A stretch of 64,000 nt of DNA from Osmia lignaria lignaria. Taxonomy: Eukaryota > Arthropoda > Insecta > Hymenoptera > Megachilidae. Below are positions 50,500-63,100 of the stretch, one piece after another (positions within the stretch are counted from its first letter, which is position 1; each line of letters starts with the position of its first letter). The position numbers and the translations under genes were made by a program. The stretch lies in the NCBI RefSeq assembly GCF_051020975.1, contig NW_027478159.1, positions 2,186,501 to 2,250,500 on the forward strand. The letters run 5' to 3'. Below the pieces are notes generated by a model. That model worked only from the letters and a program-made list of their open reading frames with translations. It did not search any database and was not told the DNA's origin.

Positions 50500-53394
50500 T
50501 TGCAGATTTATCTCAAGGGAAGGGGCCTGACGGACATATTCCGAGATATTTCTTCTTCTTGTTGTTCCTCTTCTGCACAGCTAAGCTGGAAGTGGCATTT
50601 GCAGCTCGCAATAGTGCAGAGTTATCTCAAAGAAAGAGGCCACGGTGTTTCTGCACCTCTATTATGTTGGTGCAGCTTCGGAACTTTTAAATATCTTGAT
50701 ATATCTCGAGAACTACGCATCTGATCAAAAAATATCATAGAACATAAAAAGTAGGAAACTTAATTGTCTACAAATAAGGTCTCTTAACATTTTGGCATAG
50801 CTCGCTTCTTTCCGAGATACTTGCCGATTTATCTCAAGGGAAGGGGCCTGACGGACATATTTCGAGATATTTCTTCTTCTTGTTGTTCTTCTTCTGCACA
50901 GCTAAGCTGGAAGTGGCATTTGCAGCTCGCAATAGTGCAGAGTTATCTCAAAGAGAGGGGCCACGGTGTTTCTGTATCTCTATTATGTTGGTGCGGCTTC
51001 GGAACTTTTAAATATCTCGATATATCTCGAAAACTACGCTTCTGATCAAAAAATATCATAGAACATAAATTGTAGGAAACATAATTCTCTACAAAAAAGG
51101 TCTCTTAACATTTTGCCATAGCTGGCTTTGTTTCCGAGATATTTGCAGATATATCTCAAGGGAAGAGGCCTGACGGACATATTTCGAGATATTTCTTCTT
51201 CTTGTTGTTCTTCTTCTGCACAGCTAAGCTGGAAGTGGCATTTACAGCTCGCAATAGTGCAGAGTTATCTCAAAGAAAGGGGCCACGGTGTTTCTGTATC
51301 TCTATTATGTAGGTGCGGCTTCGGAACTTTTAAATATCTTGATATATCTCGAGAACTACGCATCTGATCAAAAAATATCATACAAGATAAAAAGTAGGAA
51401 ACTTAATTCTCTACAAAAAAGGTTTCTTAACATTTTCCCATAGCTGGCATCGTTTCCGAGATATTTGCAGATTTATCTCAAGGGAAGGGGCCTGACGGAC
51501 ATATTCCGAGATATTTCTTCTTCTTGTTGTTCCTCTTCTGCACAGCTAAGCTGGAAGTGGCATTTGCAGCTCGCAATAGTGCAGAGTTATCTCAAAGAAA
51601 GAGGCCACGGTGTTTCTGCACCTCTATTATGTTGGTGCAGCTTCGGAACTTTTAAATATCTTGATATATCTCGAGAACTACGCATCTGATCAAAAAATAT
51701 CATAGAACATAAAAAGTAGGAAACTTAATTGTCTACAAATAAGGTCTCTTAACATTTTGGCATAGCTCGCTTCTTTCCGAGATACTTGCCGATTTATCTC
51801 AAGGGAAGGGGCCTGACGGACATATTTCGAGATATTTCTTCTTCTTGTTGTTCTTCTTCTGCACAGCTAAGCTGGAAGTGGCATTTGCAGCTCGCAATAG
51901 TGCAGAGTTATCTCAAAGAGAGGGGCCACGGTGTTTCTGTATCTCTATTATGTTGGTGCGGCTTCGGAACTTTTAAATATCTCGATATATCTCGAAAACT
52001 ACGCTTCTGATCAAAAAATATCATAGAACATAAATTGTAGGAAACATAATTCTCTACAAAAAAGGTCTCTTAACATTTTGCCATAGCTCGCTTTGTTTCC
52101 GAGATATTTGCAGATATATCTCAAGGGAAGGGGCCTGACGGACATATTTCGAGATATTTCTTCTTCTTGTTGTTCTTCTTCTGCACAGCTAAGCTGGAAG
52201 TGGCATTTACAGCTCGCAATAGTGCAGAGTTATCTCAAAGAAAGAGGCCACGGTGTTTCTGTATCTCTATTATGTTGGTGCGGCTTCGGAACTTTTAAAT
52301 ATCTTGATATATCTCGAGAACTACGCATCTGATCAAAAAATATCATACAAGATAAAAAGTAGGAAACTTAATTCTCTACAAAAAAGGTTTCTTAACATTT
52401 TCCCATAGCTGGCATCGTTTCCGAGATATTTGCAGATTTATCTCAAGGGAAGGGGCCTGACGGACATATTCCGAGATATTTCTTCTTCTTGTTGTTCCTC
52501 TTCTGCACAGCTAAGCTGGAAGTGGCATTTGCAGCTCGCAATAGTGCAGAGTTATCCCAAAGAAAGAGGCCACGGTGTTTCTGCACCTCTATTATGTTGG
52601 TGCAGCTTCGGAACTTTTAAATATCTTGATATATCTCGAGAACTACGCATCTGATCAAAAAATATCATAGAACATAAAAAGTAGGAAACTTAATTGTCTA
52701 CAAATAAGGTCTCTTAACATTTTGGCATAGCTCGCTTCTTTCCGAGATACTTGCCGATTTATCTCAAGGGAAGGGGCCTGACGGACATATTTCGAGATAT
52801 TTCTTCTTCTTGTTGTTCTTCTTCTGCACAGCTAAGCTGGAAGTGGCATTTGCAGCTCGCAATAGTGCAGAGTTATCTCAAAGAGAGGGGCCACGGTGTT
52901 TCTGTATCTCTATTATGTTGGTGCGGCTTCGGAACTTTTAAATATCTCGATATATCTCGAAAACTACGCTTCTGATCAAAAAATATCATAGAACATAAAT
53001 TGTAGGAAACATAATTCTCTACAAAAAAGGTCTCTTAACATTTTGCCATAGCTCGCTTTGTTTCCGAGATATTTGCAGATATATCTCAAGGGAAGGGGCC
53101 TGACGGACATATTTCGAGATATTTCTTCTTCTTGTTGTTCTTCTTCTGCACAGCTAAGCTGGAAGTGGCATTTACAGCTCGCAATAGTGCAGAGTTATCT
53201 CAAAGAAAGAGGCCACGGTGTTTCTGTATCTCTATTATGTTGGTGCGGCTTCGGAACTTTTAAATATCTTGATATATCTCGAGAACTACGCATCTGATCA
53301 AAAAATATCATACAAGATAAAAAGTAGGAAACTTAATTCTCTACAAAAAAGGTTTCTTAACATTTTCCCATAGCTGGCATCGTTTCCGAGATAT
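50500..53394. repeat. A-B-C triplet, three consecutive 965-bp copies
   Basis: Copies start at 50500, 51465 and 52430, and a fourth begins at 53395. This is the cleanest run of the triplet. Noted differences between copies are few: ctggctttg, gaagaggcc and atgtaggtg in 51143; aaagaggcc in 52108 and 53073; atcccaaag in 52430. Confidence 0.92.
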
Positions 53395-56288
53395 TTGCAG
53401 ATTTATCTCAAGGGAAGGGGCCTGACGGACATATTCCGAGATATTTCTTCTTCTTGTTGTTCCTCTTCTGCACAGCTAAGCTGGAAGTGGCATTTGCAGC
53501 TCGCAATAGTGCAGAGTTATCTCAAAGAAAGAGGCCACGGTGTTTCTGCACCTCTATTATGTTGGTGCAGCTTCGGAACTTTTAAATATCTTGATATATC
53601 TCGAGAACTACGCATCTGATCAAAAAATATCATAGAACATAAAAAGTAGGAAACTTAATTGTCTACAAATAAGGTCTCTTAACATTTTGGCATAGCTCGC
53701 TTCTTTCCGAGACACTTGCCGATTTATCTCAAGGGAAGGGGCCTGACGGACATATTTCGAGATATTTCTTCTTCTTGTTGTTCTTCTTCTGCACAGCGAA
53801 GCTGGAAGTGGCATTTGCAGCTCGCAATAGTGCAGAGTTATCTCAAAGAAAGGGGCCACGGTGTTTCTGTATCTCTATTATGTTGGTGCGGCTTCGGAAC
53901 TTTTAAATATCTTGATATATCTCGAGAACTACGCATCTGATCAGAAAATATCATAGAACATAAATTGTAGGAAACATAATCCTCTACAAAAAAGGTTTTT
54001 TAACATTTTCCCATAGCTGGCATCGTTTCCGAGATATTTGCAGATTTATCTCAAGGGAAGGGGCCTGACGGACATATTCCGAGATATTTCTTCTTCTTGT
54101 TGTTCCTCTTCTGCACAGCTAAGCTGGAAGTGGCATTTGCAGCTCGCAATAGTGCAGAGTTATCTCAAAGAAAGAGGCCACGGTGTTTCTGCACCTCTAT
54201 TATGTTGGTGCAGCTTCGGAACTTTTAAATATCTTGATATATCTCGAGAACTACGCATCTGATCAAAAAATATCATAGAACATAAAAAGTAGGAAACTTA
54301 ATTGTCTACAAATAAGGTCTCTTAACATTTTGGCATAGCTCGCTTCGTTTCCGAGATATTTGCAGATTTATCTCAAGGGAAGGGGCCTGACGGACATATT
54401 TCGAGATATTTCTTCTTCTTGTTGTTCTTCTTCTGCACAGCTAAGCTGGAAGTGGCATTTGCAGCTCGCAATAGTGCAGAGTTATCGCAAAGAAAGGGGC
54501 CACGGTGTTTCTGCACCTCTATTATGTTGGTGCGGCTTCGGAAATTTTAAATATCTTGATATATCTCGAGAACTACGCATCTGATCAAAAAATATCATAG
54601 AACATAAAAAGTAGGAAACTTAATTGTCTACAAATAAGGTCTCTTAACATTTTGGCATAGCTCGCTTCTTTCCGAGATACTTGCCGATTTATCTCAAGGG
54701 AAGGGGCCTGACGGACATATTTCGAGATATTTCTTCTTCTTGTTGTTCTTCTTCTGCACAGCTAAGCTGGAAGTGGCATTTGCAGCTCGCAATAGTGCAG
54801 AGTTATCTCAAAGAGAGGGGCCACGGTGTTTCTGTATCTCTATTATGTTGGTGCGGCTTCGGAACTTTTAAATATCTCGATATATCTCGAAAACTACGCT
54901 TCTGATCAAAAAATATCATAGAACATAAATTGTAGGAAACATAATTCTCTACAAAAAAGGTCTCTTAACATTTTGCCATAGCTCGCTTTGTTTCCGAGAT
55001 ATTTGCAGATATATCTCAAGGGAAGGGGCCTGACGGACATATTTCGAGATATTTCTTCTTCTTGTTGTTCTTCTTCTGCACAGCTAAGCTGGAAGTGGCA
55101 TTTACAGCTCGCAATAGTGCAGAGTTATCTCAAAGAAAGGGGCCACGGTGTTTCTGTATCTCTATTATGTTGGTGCGGCTTCGGAGCTTTTAAATATCTT
55201 GATATATCTCGAGAACTACGCATCTGATCAAAAAATATCATACAAGATAAAAAGTAGGAAACTTAATTCTCTACAAAAAAGGTTTCTTAACATTTTCCCA
55301 TAGCTGGCATCGTTTCCGAGATATTTGCAGATTTATCTCAAGGGAAGGGGCCTGACGGACATATTTCGAGATATTTCTTCTTCTTGTTGTTCTTCTTCTG
55401 CACAGCTAAGCTGGAAGTGGCATTTACAGCTCGCAATAGTGCAGAGTTATCTCAAAGACAGGGGCCACGGTGTTTCTGTATCTCTATTATGTTGGTGCGG
55501 CTTCGGAACTTTAAATATCTTGATATATCTCGAGAACTACGCATCTGATCAAAAAATAGCATAGAAGATAAAAAGTAGGAAACATAATTGTCTACAAAAA
55601 AGGTCTCTTAACATTTTGCCATAGCTCGCTTCGTTTCCGAGATATTTGCAGATTTATCTCAAGGGAAGGGGCCTGACGGACATATTCCGAGATATTTCTT
55701 CTTCTTGTTGTTCCTCTTCTGCACAGCTAAGCTGGAAGTGGCATTTGCAGCTCGCAATAGTGCAGAGTTATCTCAAAGAAAGAGGCCACGGTGTTTCTGC
55801 ACCTCTATTATGTTGGTGCAGCTTCGGAACTTTTAAATATCTTGATATATCTCGAGAACTACGCATCTGATCAAAAAATATCATAGAACATAAAAAGTAG
55901 GAAACTTAATTGTCTACAAATAAGGTCTCTTAACATTTTGGCATAGCTCGCTTCTTTCCGAGATACTTGCCGATTTATCTCAAGGGAAGGGGCCTGACGG
56001 ACATATTTCGAGATATTTCTTCTTCTTGTTGTTCTTCTTCTGCACAGCTAAGCTGGAAGTGGCATTTGCAGCTCGCAATAGTGCAGAGTTATCTCAAAGA
56101 AAGGGGCCACGGTGTTTCTGTATCTCTATCATGTTGGTGCGGCTTCGGAACTTTTAAATATCTCGATATATCTCGAAAACTACGCTTCTGATCAAAAAAT
56201 ATCATAGAACATAAATTGTAGGAAACATAATTCTCTACAAAAAATGTCTCTCAACATTTTGCCATAGCTCGCTTCGTTTCCGAGATAT
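53395..56288. repeat. Rearranged triplet units
   Basis: Order is lost: A (53395), modified B (53716, with gagacacttg and cagcgaagctgg), A (54038), a 46638-like unit (54360), B (54681), C (55003), extra C-like (55325), A (55646), modified B (55967, with tctatcatg). Unit 55325 has a one-base deletion seen nowhere else (aactttaaat). No gene is seen. Confidence 0.82.
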
Positions 56289-57576
56289 TTGCAGATTCAG
56301 CTCAAAGGAACTGGCCTGACGGACATATTTCGAGATATTTCTTCTTCTTGTTGTTCTTCCTCTGCACAGCTAAGCTGGAAGTGGCATTTGCAGCTCGCAA
56401 TAGTGCAGAGTTATCTCAAAGAAAGGGGCCACGGTGTTTCTGAATCTCTATTATGTTGGTGCGGCTTCGGAACTTTTAAATATCTTGATATATCTCGAGA
56501 ACTACGCTTCTGATCAAAAAATATCATAGAACATAAATTGTAGGAAACATAATTCATTACAAAAAAGGTCTCTTAACATTTTGCCATAGCTCGCTTTGTT
56601 TCCGAGATATTTGCAGATATATCTCAAGGGAAGGGGCCTGACGGACATATTTCGAGATATTTCTTCTTCTTGTTGTTCTTCTTCTGCACAGCTAAGCTGG
56701 AAGTGGCATTTATAGCTCGCAATAGTGCAGAGTTATCTCAAAGAAAGGGGCCACGGTGTTTCTGTATCTCTATCATGTTGGTGCGGCTTCGGAACTTTTA
56801 AATATCTCGATATATCTCGAAAACTACGCTTCTGATCAAAAAATATCATAGAACATAAATTGTAGGAAACATAATTCTCTACAAAAAATGTCTCTCAACA
56901 TTTTGCCATAGCTCGCTTCGTTTCCGAGATATTTGCAGATTCAGCTCAAAGGAACTGGCCTGACGGACATATTTCGAGATATTTCTTCTTCTTGTTGTTC
57001 TTCCTCTGCACAGCTAAGCTGGAAGTGGCATTTGCAGCTCGCAATAGTGCAGAGTTATCTCAAAGAAAGGGGCCACGGTGTTTCTGAATCTCTATTATGT
57101 TGGTGCGGCTTCGGAACTTTTAAATATCTTGATATATCTCGAGAACTACGCTTCTGATCAAAAAATATCATAGAACATAAATTGTAGGAAACATAATTCA
57201 TTACAAAAAAGGTCTCTTAACATTTTGCCATAGCTCGCTTTGTTTCCGAGATATTTGCAGATATATCTCAAGGGAAGGGGCCTGACGGACATATTTCGAG
57301 ATATTTCTTCTTCTTGTTGTTCTTCTTCTGCACAGCTAAGCTGGAAGTGGCATTTATAGCTCGCAATAGTGCAGAGTTATCTCAAAGAAAGGGGCCACGG
57401 TGTTTCTGTATCTCTATTATGTTGGTGCGGCTTCGGAACTTTTAAATATCTTGATATATCTCGAGAACTACGCATCTGATCAAAAAATATCATAGAAGAT
57501 AAAAAGTAGGAAACTTAATTCTCTACAAAAAAGGTTTCTTAACATTTTCCCATAGCTGGCATCGTTTCCGAGATAT
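56289..57576. repeat. Two-unit (644-bp) tandem duplication
   Basis: The cagattcagc unit with tctgaatctc occurs at 56289 and 56933. The following tatagctc units (56611, 57255) and the preceding tail with tctatcatg (near 56129 and 56773) repeat at the same 644-bp offset. Both copies carry aattcattac. Confidence 0.85.
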
Positions 57577-60151
57577 TTGCAGATTTATCTCAAGGGAAGG
57601 GGCCTGACGGACATATTCCGAGATATTTCTTCTTCTTGTTGTTCCTCTTCTGCACAGCTAAGCTGGAAGTGGCATTTATAGCTCGCAATAGTGCAGAGTT
57701 ATCTCAAAGAAAGGGGCCACGGTGTTTCTGTATCTCTATTATGTTGGTGCGGCTTCGGAACTTTTAAATATCTTGATATATCTCGAGAACTACGCGTCTG
57801 ATCAAAAAATATCATAGAACATAAAAAGTAGGAAACTTAATTCTCTACAAAAAAGTCTGTTAACATTTTGCCATAGCTCGCTTCGTTTCCGACATATTTG
57901 CAGATTTATCTCAAGGGAATGGGCCTAACGGACATATTTCGAGATATTTCTTCTTCTTGTTGTTCTTCTTCTGCACAGCTAAGCTGGAAGTGGCATTTGC
58001 GGCTCGCACTAGTGCAGAGTTATCTCAAAGAAAGGGGCCACGGTGTTTCTGTATCTCTATTATGTTGGTGCGGCTTCGGAACTTTTAAATATCTCGATAT
58101 ATCTCGAAAACTACGCTTCTGATCAAAAAATATCATAGAACATAAATTGTAGGAAACATAATTCTCTACAAAAAATGTCTCTCAACATTTTGCCATAGCT
58201 CGCTTCGTTTCCGAGATATTTGCAGATTCAGCTCAAAGGAACTGGCCTGACGGACATATTTCGAGATATTTCTTCTTCTTGTTGTTCTTCCTCTGCACAG
58301 CTAAGCTGGAAGTGGCATTTGCAGCTCGCAATAGTGCAGAGTTATCTCAAAGAAAGGGGCCACGGTGTTTCTGAATCTCTATTATGTTGGTGCGGCTTCG
58401 GAACTTTTAAATATCTTGATATATCTCGAGAACTACGCTTCTGATCAAAAAATATCATAGAACATAGATTGTAGGAAACATAATTCATTACAAAAAAGGT
58501 CTCTTAACATTTTGCCATAGCTCGCTTTGTTTCCGAGATATTTGCAGATATATCTCAAGGGAAGGGGCCTGACGGACATATTTCGAGATATTTCTTCTTC
58601 TTGTTGTTCTTCTTCTGCACAGCTAAGCTGGAAGTGGCATTTATAGCTCGCAATAGTGCAGAGTTATCTCAAAGAAAGGGGCCACGGTGTTTCTGTATCT
58701 CTATTATGTTGGTGCGGCTTCGGAACTTTTAAATATCTTGATATATCTCGAGAACTACGCATCTGATCAAAAAATATCATAGAAGATAAAAAGTAGGAAA
58801 CTTAATTCTCTACAAAAAAGGTTTCTTAACATTTTCCCATAGCTGGCATCGTTTCCGAGATATTTGCAGATTTATCTCAAGGGAAGGGGCCTGACGGACA
58901 TATTCCGAGATATTTCTTCTTCTTGTTGTTCCTCTTCTGCACAGCTAAGCTGGAAGTGGCATTTGCAGCTCGCAATAGTGCAGAGTTATCTCAAAGAAAG
59001 AGGCCACGGTGTTTCTGCACCTCTATTATGTTGGTGCAGCTTCGGAACTTTTAAATATCTTGATATATCTCGAGAACTACGCATCTGATCAAAAAATATC
59101 ATAGAACATAAAAAGTAGGCAACTTAATTCTCTACAAAAAAGGTCTCTTATCATTTTGCCATAGCTCTCTTCGTTTCCGAGATATTTGCAGATTTATCTC
59201 AAGGGAAGGGGCCTGACGGACATATTTCGAGATATTTCTTCTTCTTGTTGTTCTTCCTCTGCACAGCTAAGCTGGAAGTGGCATTTGCAGCTCGCAATAG
59301 TGCAGAGTTATCTCAAAGAAAGGGGCCACGGTGTTTCTGAATCTCTATTATGTTGGTGCGGCTTCGGAACTTTTAAATATCTTGATATATCTCGAGAACT
59401 ACGCTTCTGATCAAAAAATATCATAGAACATAGATTGTAGCAAACATAATTCATTACAAAAAAGGTCTCTTAACATTTTGCCATAGCTCGCTTTGTTTCC
59501 GAGATATTTGCAGATATATCTCAAGGGAAGGGGCCTGACGGACATATTTCGAGATATTTCTTCTTCTTGTTGTTCTTCTTCTGCACAGCTAAGCTGGAAG
59601 TGGCATTTATAGCTCGCAATAGTGCAGAGTTATCTCAAAGAAAGGGGCCACGGTGTTTCTGTATCTCTATTATGTTGGTGCGGCTTCGGAACTTTTAAAT
59701 ATCTTGATATATCTCGAGAACTACGCATCTGATCAAAAAATATCATAGAAGATAAAAAGTAGGAAACTTAATTCTCTACAAAAAAGGTTTCTTAACATTT
59801 TCCCATAGCTGGCATCGTTTCCGAGATATTTGCAGATTTATCTCAAGGGAAGGGGCCTGACGGACATATTCCGAGATATTTCTTCTTCTTGTTGTTCCTC
59901 TTCTGCACAGCTAAGCTGGAAGTGGCATTTGCAGCTCGCAATAGTGCAGAGTTATCTCAAAGAAAGAGGCCACGGTGTTTCTGCACCTCTATTATGTTGG
60001 TGCAGCTTCGGAACTTTTAAATATCTTGATATATCTCGAGAACTACGCATCTGATCAAAAAATATCATAGAACATAAAAAGTAGGCAACTTAATTCTCTA
60101 CAAAAAAGGTCTCTTATCATTTTGCCATAGCTCTCTTCGTTTCCGAGATAT
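57255..60151. repeat. Units homologous to 34.1-36.9 kb
   Basis: From 57255 to about 58430 the units match 35692 to about 36870 at an offset of 21563, including the recombinant attccgag plus tatagctc unit (57577 and 36014) and ttccgacatatt (57898 and 36335). From 57898 to about 59700 they also match 34082 to about 35890 at an offset of 23816. Both alignments are possible where the source units are themselves repeated. Unit 59830 is of the attccgag/tgcacctc type with ggcaactt. No gene is seen. Confidence 0.82.
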
Positions 60152-63100
60152 TTGCAGATTTATCTCAAGGGAAGGGGCCTGACGGACATATTTCGAGATA
60201 TTTCTTCTTCTTGTTGTTCTTCTTCTGCACAGCTAAGCTGGAAGTGGCATTTGCAGCTCGCAATAGTGCAGAGTTATCTCAAAGAAAGGGGCCACGGTGT
60301 TTCTGTATCTCTATTATGTTGGTGCGGCTTCGGAACTTTTAAATATCTTGATATATCTCGAGAACTACGCGTCTGATCAAAAAATATCATAGAACATAAA
60401 AAGTAGGAAACTCAATTCTCTACAAAAAAGGTCTCTTAACATTTTGCAATAGCTCGCTTCGTTTCCGAGATATTTGCAGATTTATCTCAAGGGAAGGGGC
60501 CTGACGGACATATTTCGAGATATTTCTTCTTCTTGTTGTTCTTCTTCTGCACAGCTAAGCTGGAAGTGGCATTTGCGGCTCGCACTAGTGCAGAGTTATC
60601 TCAAAGAAAGGGGCCACGGTGTTTCTGTATCTCTATTATGTTGGTGCGGCTTCGGAACTTTTAAATATCTCGATATATCTCGAAAACTACGCTTCTGATC
60701 AAAAAATATCATAGAACATAAATTGTAGGAAACATAATTCTCTACAAAAAACGTCTCTTAACATTTTGCCATAGCTCGCTTCGTTTCCGAGATATTTGCA
60801 GATTCAGCTCAAAGGAACTGGCCTGACGGACATATTTCGAGATATTTCTTCTTCTTGTTGTTCTTCCTCTGCACAGCTAAGCTGGAAGTGGCATTTGCAG
60901 CTCGCAATAGTGCAGAGTTATCTCAAAGAAAGGGGCCACGGTGTTTCTGTATCTCTATTATGTTGGTGCGGCTTCGGAACTTTTAAATATCTTGATATAT
61001 CTCGAGAACTACGCATCTGATCAAAAAATATCATAGAACATAAAAAGTAGGCAACTTAATTCTCTACAAAAAAGGTCTCTTATCATTTTGCCATAGCTCT
61101 CTTCGTTTCCGAGATATTTGCAGATTTATCTCAAGGGAAGGGGCCTGACGGACATATTTCGAGATATTTCTTCTTCTTGTTGTTCTTCCTCTGCACAGCT
61201 AAGCTGGAAGTGGCATTTGCAGCTCGCAATAGTGCAAAGTTATCTCAAAGAAAGGGGCCACGGTGTTTCTGTATCTCTATTATGTTGGTGCGGCTTCGGA
61301 ACTTTTAAATATCTTGATATATCTCGAGAACTACGCGTCTGATCAAAAAATATCATAGAACATAAAAAGTAGGAAACTCAATTCTCTACAAAAAAGGTCT
61401 CTTAACATTTTGCAATAGCTCGCTTCGTTTCCGAGATATTTGCAGATTTATCTCAAGGGAAGGGGCCTGACGGACATATTTCGAGATATTTCTTCTTCTT
61501 GTTGTTCTTCTTCTGCACAGCTAAGCTGGAAGTGGCATTTGCGGCTCGCACTAGTGCAGAGTTATCTCAAAGAAAGGGGCCACGGTGTTTCTGTATCTCT
61601 ATTATGTTGGTGCGGCTTCGGAACTTTTAAATATCTCGATATATCTCGAAAACTACGCTTCTGATCAAAAAATATCATAGAACATAAATTGTAGGAAACA
61701 TAATTCTCTACAAAAAACGTCTCTTAACATTTTGCCATAGCTCGCTTCGTTTCCGAGATATTTGCAGATTCAGCTCAAAGGAACTGGCCTGACGGACATA
61801 TTTCGAGATATTTCTTCTTCTTGTTGTTCTTCCTCTGCACAGCTAAGCTGGAAGTGGCATTTGCAGCTCGCAATAGTGCAGAGTTATCTCAAAGAAAGGG
61901 GCCACGGTGTTTCTGTATCTCTATTATGTTGGTGCGGCTTCGGAACTTTTAAATATCTTGATATATCTCGAGAACTACGCATCTGATCAAAAAATATCAT
62001 AGAACATAAAAAGTAGGCAACTTAATTCTCTACAAAAAAGGTCTCTTATCATTTTGCCATAGCTCTCTTCGTTTCCGAGATATTTGCAGATTTATCTCAA
62101 GGGAAGGGGCCTGACGGACATATTTCGAGATATTTCTTCTTCTTGTTGTTCTTCTTCTGCAGAGCTAAGCTGGAAGTGGCATTTGCAGCTCGCAATAGTG
62201 CAGAGTTATCTCAAAGAAAGGGGCCACGGTGTTTCTGTATCTCTATTATGTTGGTGCGGCTTCGGAACTTTTAAATATCTTGATATATCTCGAGAACTAC
62301 GCGTCTGATCAAAAAATATCATAGAACATAAAAAGTAGGAAACTCAATTCTGTACAAAAAAGGTCTCTTAACATTTTGCAATAGCTCGCTTCGTTTCCGA
62401 GATATTTGCAGATTTATCTCAAGGGAAGGGGCCTGACGGACATATTTCGAGATATTTCTTCTTCTTGTTGTTCTTCTTCTGCACAGCTAAGCTGGAAGTG
62501 GCATTTGCGGCTCGCACTAGTGCAGAGTTATCTCAAAGAAAGGGGCCACGGTGTTTCTGTATCTCTATTATGTTGGTGCGGCTTCGGAACTTTTAAATAT
62601 CTCGATATATCTCGAAAACTACGCTTCTGATCAAAAAATATCATAGAACATAAATTGTAGGAAACATAATTCTCTACAAAAAACGTCTCTTAAGATTTTG
62701 CCATAGCTCGCTTCGTTTCCGAGATATTTGCAGATTCAGCTCAAAGGAACTGGCCTGACGGACATATTTCGAGATATTTCTTCTTCTTGTTGTTCTTCCT
62801 CTGCACAGCTAAGCTGGAAGTGGCATTTGCAGCTCGCAATAGTGCAGAGTTATCTCAAAGAAAGGGGCCACGGTGTTTCTGTATCTCTATTATGTTGGTG
62901 CGGCTTCGGAACTTTTAAATATCTTGATATATCACGAGAACTACGCGTCTGATCAAAAAATATCATAGAACATAAAAAGTAGGAAACTCAATTCTCTACA
63001 AAAAAGGTCTCTTAACATTTTGCAATAGCTCGCTTCGTTTCCGAGATATTTGCAGATTTATCTCAAGGGAAGGGGCCTGACGGACATATTCCGAGATATT

